Shown here piece by piece: positions 58,184 through 64,000 of a stretch of 64,000 nt of DNA. Position 1 is the first letter of the stretch. Each line of letters opens with the position of its first letter. A program made the position numbers and the translations under genes. The notes beneath the pieces are model-generated. The model saw only the letters and a list, made by a program, of their open reading frames with translations. It was not told the DNA's origin and did no database searches. Origin of the DNA: Orobanche coerulescens (taxonomy: Eukaryota; Streptophyta; Magnoliopsida; Lamiales; Orobanchaceae); the NCBI GenBank assembly GCA_033398695.1, contig CM065818.1:34124001-34188000 (forward strand). Reading direction: 5' to 3'.

Positions 58184-59668
58184 CATTATCAAACTCTTCA
58201 AAACACAATAACAAGATTAAATACGGAATAGACGATTCCATAACTTTAAACAATAGGAGTATCATCGCCAAATCCTTCAACGTTCAAAATAATCAAATCA
58301 TAATCAATTCCCAAAATACGCCGTTCACAAAACACACACGCATTTTGAAAGAAAGCCTTTAACGAGGCCAAACCGAAATCTTTTGAAACTTCATTTCAAA
58401 CAACCAAATAAACACACCAAGACGATCACCAATCATCATATCCATAAAATAAGAAAAGTATGGGCAAGGTACTTGCCTCGAATAACCACAACGCGGAGAA
58501 TCGGCCGAAGTAGGTTGGCACGAACCGACTACGAACTCGCCGACTCCACCGAACGACAATCCGCAACAATGAACTATGAATGAAAACAATAACAACGAAA
58601 ATGAATTCCATAATACGACTCAAAGCCGTTGAATTCAAAGAACAAATGACGAAAGTTCAAGCGTTTCCCCCAAAACGGCCAAGAACACGATTCGTTCCGT
58701 CAAAACCCGAAAACGGAATTCCAAGTTGAAATATGGATATACAATCCATAGAATATGTTTAACAACATCATTTAACCATAATCGATCCATCAAAAACGGA
58801 TGAAAAACAAGATCAAAGACAAATCCCCCAAAAAGTCAATTTGAAGAAAATCAAGAAATATACTTCGATTCGACGAAGAACAATGGATTAAATGATGTTA
58901 AACACAAGAATACTACCAAGATTAATCATATCCATCATGAATTAATCAATAATACGGAACGAATCGGACAAAAACGCAAAAACCCCCAAATTCACGAAAT
59001 TAGGGTTCTAAGAAAGATTACCTTGATTCGCTGGATCAAAGGATGATAACGGATGATTGATTGATGATATGAACTCAAGAACTTCATGGATTTATTGTTA
59101 AACAACATGGCTCCATGGTAAGATCACCCCCAGCCGCGAGAAGGAGAAGAAGGAGAAAAATGGCCAAAAACCCGTGTGCAGGGCCATAAATAGGCTGCAC
59201 AGTGTGCCGCGGCCCAGCGGGAGTGTGCCGCGGCACAGGGCCAAATCTGGCGGTGACTCAAGGTGCCGCGGCCCTGCCGGCATGTGCCGCGGCACAAGGT
59301 ACAGAGTGCTCGGCCAAAAACTGGGAATGAGAGTGACTTAGCTATTTCGACCATAACTCCCTCGTCCGGACTCCGATTGACTCACCGTTTGAACCATTGG
59401 AAAGCTAACTCGATGATTTATAATATTGCAAAGATTCAGAATTTTTGGAGTTTCCAAAAATTAATGGCGATCCAACAAAGTTGAACTCATACATGGAAAA
59501 GTCGCTAAAGAACTCGGAATTCAACAGAACGACACCGAAATGAACTCGGATGACAAAAAGTGTAGAATTAATCATTCTCAGAATGACGAAACGGTCATGA
59601 GCGAGTCATCAAAACGGACTTCCGCCAAAAAAAAGAAATTACCGGAAATCGAAATTACGGGTATTACA
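58184..59668 (-). repeat. Right LTR of element C, second part
   Basis: It continues the LTR after D (CATTATCAAACTCTTC) to GGGTATTACA, homologous to 43909-45402. It carries the promoter palindromes at 59200-59297. Together the two parts total about 2.72 kb, the same as the left LTR. Confidence 0.9.
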
Positions 59669-60614
59669 GTTGTTATCAAAAAGAATTGCTCACATATTTT
59701 AGAAGGAAAAATTACACTCTCATCTTATTAGAAGTTTCTAAAAACAGATTTGGTTTGACGTTCTTTTTGGTCCTTTTTTGCCAAAATAGTCTAAATTATT
59801 AAGTATTTAACGGTTTCTGTTAAATGGCCAAAAATAAGATAATTTAATCCTTATATTTCAAAAAAATTACATAAATTATTTGGATATAATTTAAAATATA
59901 AAAAACAAATCCAAAACTTTCAAAAATATATCATTGATTTCAAAAGTAAATAAATTAACAAATCTTTTAAAATTAAAAAATAAAAAATCACTTAGAATGA
60001 TCCATTATTATTTTCTAAAATTTTCTTTATACAAAGACGAATCTACGGATGAATATATTATTATTAAATTTATTGCTTATGTATTTAGAAATATCAACTT
60101 TTTAATTATATATATTCAACACTTTTTTTCCAATACTTCCAAGCATCTTTTATTTTAGTTGATTTTTTTTATTTTGATATACCTAATTATAGTGACTAAC
60201 TAATTATATAAACTAATTGATTAGTAGAAATATATAATATTTTCGCGAGATTTTAGGTTTAAATTTTTAATATATATAGTACACAATACTATATTAATTT
60301 TTTCCTTATTTGTGATTTTTATTTTTTTATTAATAAAAACGTGAAATATTTTTGTAAATATAATCAATTCCTATTTATTCGTAATTCGTATTCCTTAATT
60401 TGTAAAAATTAATAAGGTATGTATGAGTTATTTCAGATATAATTATAATATAATTAATGCAATGATAATTGGGCCAATAATTGATTATGTGTCCGGTGAA
60501 GCATGAGAGACTGACACATAAGCACATATAGAACCAGCAAAAGACATGTGGCAGCCGAAGCATGAGAAGCTGTCAGTTAGGACCAGCATGTTCTGCATTA
60601 GTATATATGGAAGA

Positions 60615-62811
60615 TTACATTAGTTGATCTATTTACGATTACACCATTTTTGTCGTGATAAAAAAAATTGAAGGCTTTCGTGTTCTTCACTTTGATACGA
60701 CTACATAAAACTGAACACGATTGAATATGAGTCTTGGCACATACGCCAACATGATAGGGTGCATAACTATAGAAAAGCATAATTATCGGACATTGACGTC
60801 TTTGAAATTTAAATGCCAATCGACTATCTGAAGAGTCTAATATCATTTGTGGAATATATACTTTACTCCTAAATGTATAGCATAACATAATAAATATTAT
60901 GGAAGCAAATGTACCAAAATATTGCAAATATGCATCATCAAAAGCATATTAGAAAATAAAATAAAGAAAACAAACCCTCTCACATAATCAACTATTCTTG
61001 TAATAGCACAATAATTTCCTTCTTTTCACACACAAATTTTCTATTTTTTGAGTGATTGAAATTTAAAAATAATTAAAATACTTATCGAGATACATTTAAA
61101 AAAGATTTATAGTCAATTTTTATTCTCTATAACCCTCTTTTATTTAAAGATCATTCTATTGATAAATATGTTGTTATCAAACAAAATTGCTTACATATTT
61201 TAGAAGGAAAAATTACACTCTCGTCATATGAGAAAATTTTAAAATAGATTTGGTTTCACGTCCTTTTTTTTATCAAAATAGTCCAAATCGTTAAGTATTT
61301 AACGATTTCTGTTAATGGCAAAAAGCAGATAATTTAATCCTTATATTTGAAAAAATTACATAAATTATTTGAATATAATTTAAAGTACAAAAGCAAATCC
61401 AAAACTTTCAAAAGTATTTAAGTTGATTTCAAAAGTAAATAAATTAAGAAATTATTTAAAATTAAAAAATAAAAAATCACTTGAGAATCACTTAAAACGA
61501 TCAATTTTTATTTTCTAAAATTCTCTTTGTACAAAGACGAATCTACGGATTAGTATATTATTATTAAATTTAGTGCTTATATATTTAAAAATATCTCTTT
61601 TTGAAAATTCATAAAATCGGTAATTAAATAATTTAGTAAATATGAGTTTTTATTTAATTTGTTATTTTATATAGTTAAATAAGATTTAAAACTAATATAG
61701 AATAATTGATTTATCCACAGTTTCTTTGATTGATTTATACATAATAATTAAAATTATTGTTCTACACTTTCAATAATATTTTTTATTAAGATTATTTCAA
61801 ATTATTTAATTGATTAGGACTTCGACCAATTTTTGTTTTCTAAAATTCTCTTTGTACAAAGATGAATCTACGAATTAATATATTATTATTAAATTTAATT
61901 TCTTATGTATTTAAAAATATTTCTTTGAAAATTTATAAAACCATTAATTATATAATTTAGTAAATATAATTTTTTTCATATATTTTGTTATTTTATATTA
62001 ATTAAATAAGATTTAAAATTAAGATAGACTAATTGATTTATTCCATAGTTTTTTTGATTTATTTATAAATAATAATTAAAATAATTATTCCTACACTCTC
62101 AATAATATTTTTAATAAGATTATTTCGATTTATTTAATTGATTGGGACCCCAAGTACTTTTTAATTATATATATTCAACACTTCTTTTGCAATACTCCCC
62201 AGCATCTTTCATTTCAGTTGATATTTTTTTTTTATTGATATACCTAATCATAGTAACTAATTAATATAAATTAATTAATTTGTGAAAATATATAATATTT
62301 CCGTGAGATTTTAGGTTAAAATTTTTAATTTATAGTATACACTACTATATTAAATTTCTCTTTGTTTGGGATATATATTTTTTAATTAATGAAAACATGA
62401 AATATTTCTATAAATATAATCAATTCCTATTTTGTTTGTAATTCACATTCTTTAATTTATTAAAATTAATAAGATAGTATACACTACTATATTAAATTTC
62501 TCTTTGTTTGGGATATATATTTTTTAATTAATGAAAACATGAAATATTTTTATAAATATAATCAATTCCTATTTTGTTCGTAATTCACATTCCTTAATTT
62601 ATAAAAATTAATAAGGTATGTAGGAGTTATTTCAGGTATAATTATAATGTAATTAATGAAATGATGATTATGTCAGTAATTGACATGTGTCACCAAGCGT
62701 GAGATCTTGACACATAAGACACAAAGACCAAAGAAGGCATGCGACAACCAAGATAAGAAGCTGGCACTTAGAATCAACATATTGTGCATTAGTATATATG
62801 GGAGATGTATT
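60615..62811. repeat. Tandem unit 2 (about 2.2 kb) with two further internal duplications
   Basis: It is longer than unit 1 because it contains two local duplications. A ~325-bp pair lies at about 61504-61830 and 61834-62153, both with TTCTAAAATTCTCTTTGTAC and AATAATTAAAAT. A 142-bp pair lies at 62332-62473 and 62474-62615, both starting ATAGTATACACTACTATATT. It has no coding content. Confidence 0.72.
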
Positions 62812-62859
62812 AGAATGTATAATTTATATATTTATGTATTAAATTTGGGCTTGGTGATA

Positions 62860-63121
62860 GTCCCTCTGTTTCAATATATTTGAAGTTTTATCTTTAGAAA
62901 TAAAGATTAACAATCAAGTCAATTTGACAAATATATTCTTATATGAATAGAAAATATTAGGATGTGGAGTAAATAAAAGAAGATAATAAAATATAATTAG
63001 TAAGTTGAGATTTATTGAGATAAAGTTAAACTAAAAATATTATAAATTATAATTAAAACATCAAATATTTTGCGACACCGATTAATTTCTAGAAAACCAA
63101 TTTAATACGAAACGAATGAGG
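62860..63121. mobile_element. Degenerate Stowaway-like MITE, 262 bp
   Basis: The left end GTCCCTCTGTTTCAATA and the inverted right end TACGAAACGAATGAG pair imperfectly, and TA lies on both sides. The interior is AT-rich and non-coding. The match to the Stowaway consensus is weaker than for the elements at 29540-31269. Confidence 0.55.
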
Positions 63122-63123
63122 TA

Positions 63124-63357
63124 TTGGGTAGTGAGAACGCATTTTGTTTTGGGCTAAGAAAGTGTTGGATTGCCGGGGTTGCAATCCTCCTCTTATTTCG
63201 TAGCTTGGGAGGGACATTCTAATACGTTGGGAGTACGATTCCTATGTCTCATACAAATCCACGTAATCTCTCCCTTCTTAAAATTTCTCCAGAATCTAAT
63301 GAAACCGCCGCCGGCGACAACTAATTCCGATCTTGATTATTGAAGCAGTTTCCCGTC
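63124..63357 (+). other. 5' leader upstream of LINE ORF1
   Basis: This GC-richer stretch precedes the ATG at 63358 and probably is the LINE 5' untranslated region with an internal promoter. No TATA box is evident. The exact LINE 5' end and its target duplication cannot be fixed, because the 3' end is outside the window. Confidence 0.45.
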
Positions 63358-64000
63358 ATGTCCTCAGATCCCCGGCTCCAAAAACGGCCGAGGCAAATGG
63401 ATGAACCGTCTGCCATGGAAGATTCTCTTTTCATGAAAGCTTTCACTACTTCTGAAACTACCAATTCCGTTGAAATTGCTAAGGAAAAACCACCTTCATA
63501 CGCAGAGAAAGCTGCGCTTCATGGAAAAATCAAGGACGTCCCGATTGACGACCAGAAGAATCAAGAGGAAAGAAGGAAAATTAGGATTTCTCTGCCTACT
63601 CCGGAAATCCCTTTCAAACAGATTGAATTCGATGCAGATTTGCAAGACCTCATGGAAACTCCATGGAAAGACACCATCTTGGTGAAAATTCTGGGTAAAC
63701 CATGGTTTTACCCAACACTACGAAACAAACTAGCGACTATGTGGAGTCTATATGGTGAAATTGATATGGTAGACCTTGGGCATAACTGCTACTGCCTCCG
63801 AGGATTGAGTGCTACAAAGCGCGCAATGATACTAACGGAAGGCCCTTGGCAACTGGCCGGAAGCTTCCTCTCCATACGTAAATGGAAACCTAATTTTCGG
63901 GCTGATAACGACAAGATAGACAGCACTATAACATGGGTACGCATTCTCAATTTACCGGTGGGGATGTTTCGAGAATCGGTTATTCAATCCCTGGCTACGT
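63358..64000 (+). CDS. LINE ORF1 (DUF4283-type, gag-like RNA-binding protein), 3' end outside window
   Basis: An uninterrupted frame of 214 codons runs from the ATG at 63358 to the window edge. After a ~100-residue polar N-terminus the sequence contains LVKILGKPWFYPTLRNKLA, GEIDMVDLGHNCY and LTEGPWQLAGSFLSIRKWKP. These are followed by TWVRILNLPV. This order is characteristic of the DUF4283 domain in ORF1 of plant L1-type LINEs, usually followed by a CCHC zinc knuckle. The frame has no stop or shift, unlike every other element gene in the window. A host gene with a captured DUF4283 domain is the alternative. Confidence 0.78.
   Translation, partial: MSSDPRLQKRPRQMDEPSAMEDSLFMKAFTTSETTNSVEIAKEKPPSYAEKAALHGKIKDVPIDDQKNQEERRKIRISLPTPEIPFKQIEFDADLQDLMETPWKDTILVKILGKPWFYPTLRNKLATMWSLYGEIDMVDLGHNCYCLRGLSATKRAMILTEGPWQLAGSFLSIRKWKPNFRADNDKIDSTITWVRILNLPVGMFRESVIQSLAT

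Larger units (their letters stand above)
42676..59668 (-). mobile_element. Tekay/Del-like coding-free LTR element C, interrupted by element D
   Basis: The LTRs at 42676-45402 and 47712-59668 (the second split by D) share TGTAACACCC and GGGTATTACA ends, and GTTGT flanks the whole (42671-42675 and 59669-59673). On the minus strand the iMet primer site (47696-47707) adjoins the right LTR and a purine tract (TTTTAAGGAGGGTAGAA) adjoins the left. The 2.3-kb interior (45403-47711) has no gag, protease, RT or integrase. Without D the element is about 7.8 kb. Confidence 0.86.
42138..60614. repeat. Tandem unit 1 (about 1.5 kb), split by element C
   Basis: Sequence 42138-42675 plus 59669-60614 aligns in order with 60615-62811. 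The shared start is TTACATTAGTT..TCTATTTACGATTACA and the shared end is GCATTAGTATATATGG. Neither copy encodes a protein. The repeat explains why unrelated-looking AT-rich sequence on the two sides of the C/D insertion reappears further right. Confidence 0.75.

Overview
The window is plant nuclear DNA, most likely from a eudicot; nothing in it fixes the species. The evidence is LTR retrotransposons primed by plant tRNAs (tRNA-Asp, tRNA-iMet), a Sirevirus-type copia element, Stowaway, hAT, pogo/Tigger and Mutator-like DNA elements, tRNA-derived SINEs, and a LINE ORF1 with a DUF4283-type domain. I see no convincing host gene, rRNA or functional tRNA gene. Almost the whole 64 kb is nested transposable elements.

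Layout. (1) 1-8296, + strand: a non-autonomous Athila-like Ty3/gypsy element (E). It has gag-protease, a remnant of the integrase C-terminus, an internal promoter-like block, an intron-like leader and a second ORF, but no reverse transcriptase. Its 5' LTR is cut by the window edge. (2) 8297-19020, - strand: a decayed Sirevirus-like Ty1/copia element (H) with gag, protease-integrase, RT-RNase H and a long extra ORF. Its 3' LTR lies outside the window, probably beyond E. (3) 19021-20637, +: the right half of a pogo/Tigger transposon split by H. (4) 20663-21275: a hAT-like MITE. (5) 21296-29035: a second small hAT-like element split by a 7.2-kb coding-free copia-type LTR element (G, 21602-28783, TSD ACTAC). 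(6) 29069-31675: a SINE with a 20-bp duplication, three Stowaway MITEs and a Harbinger-like element. (7) 31804-41806: a Mutator-like fold-back element (10-bp TSD) holding a SINE-type insertion and a three-LTR composite (A/B, 32281-40632, TSD ACTTT). (8) 42138-62811: an AT-rich tandem duplication. Its first unit is split by LTR element C (42676-59668, TSD GTTGT), and C's right LTR is split by element D (48950-58178, TSD GACAC). (9) 62860-63121: a Stowaway-like MITE. (10) 63358-64000: a LINE ORF1 running off the window.

Elements A, B, C and D are coding-free Tekay/Del-like LTR derivatives on the - strand with very long LTRs (1.4-3.4 kb). The most striking signal is in their promoters. Next to the TATA box, each LTR carries an array of roughly 10-14 bp palindromes. 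The motif is uniform within a family but differs between families, although the flanks are homologous. Element E has the same kind of array twice, in its LTR and upstream of ORF2, and its motif is the one used by the unrelated element C.

Two data-quality signals matter. LTR pairs differ largely by one-base changes at CTG/CAG sites, which looks like consensus error at methylated CHG sites. The in-frame stops in H and the pogo gene mostly fit C-to-T decay.
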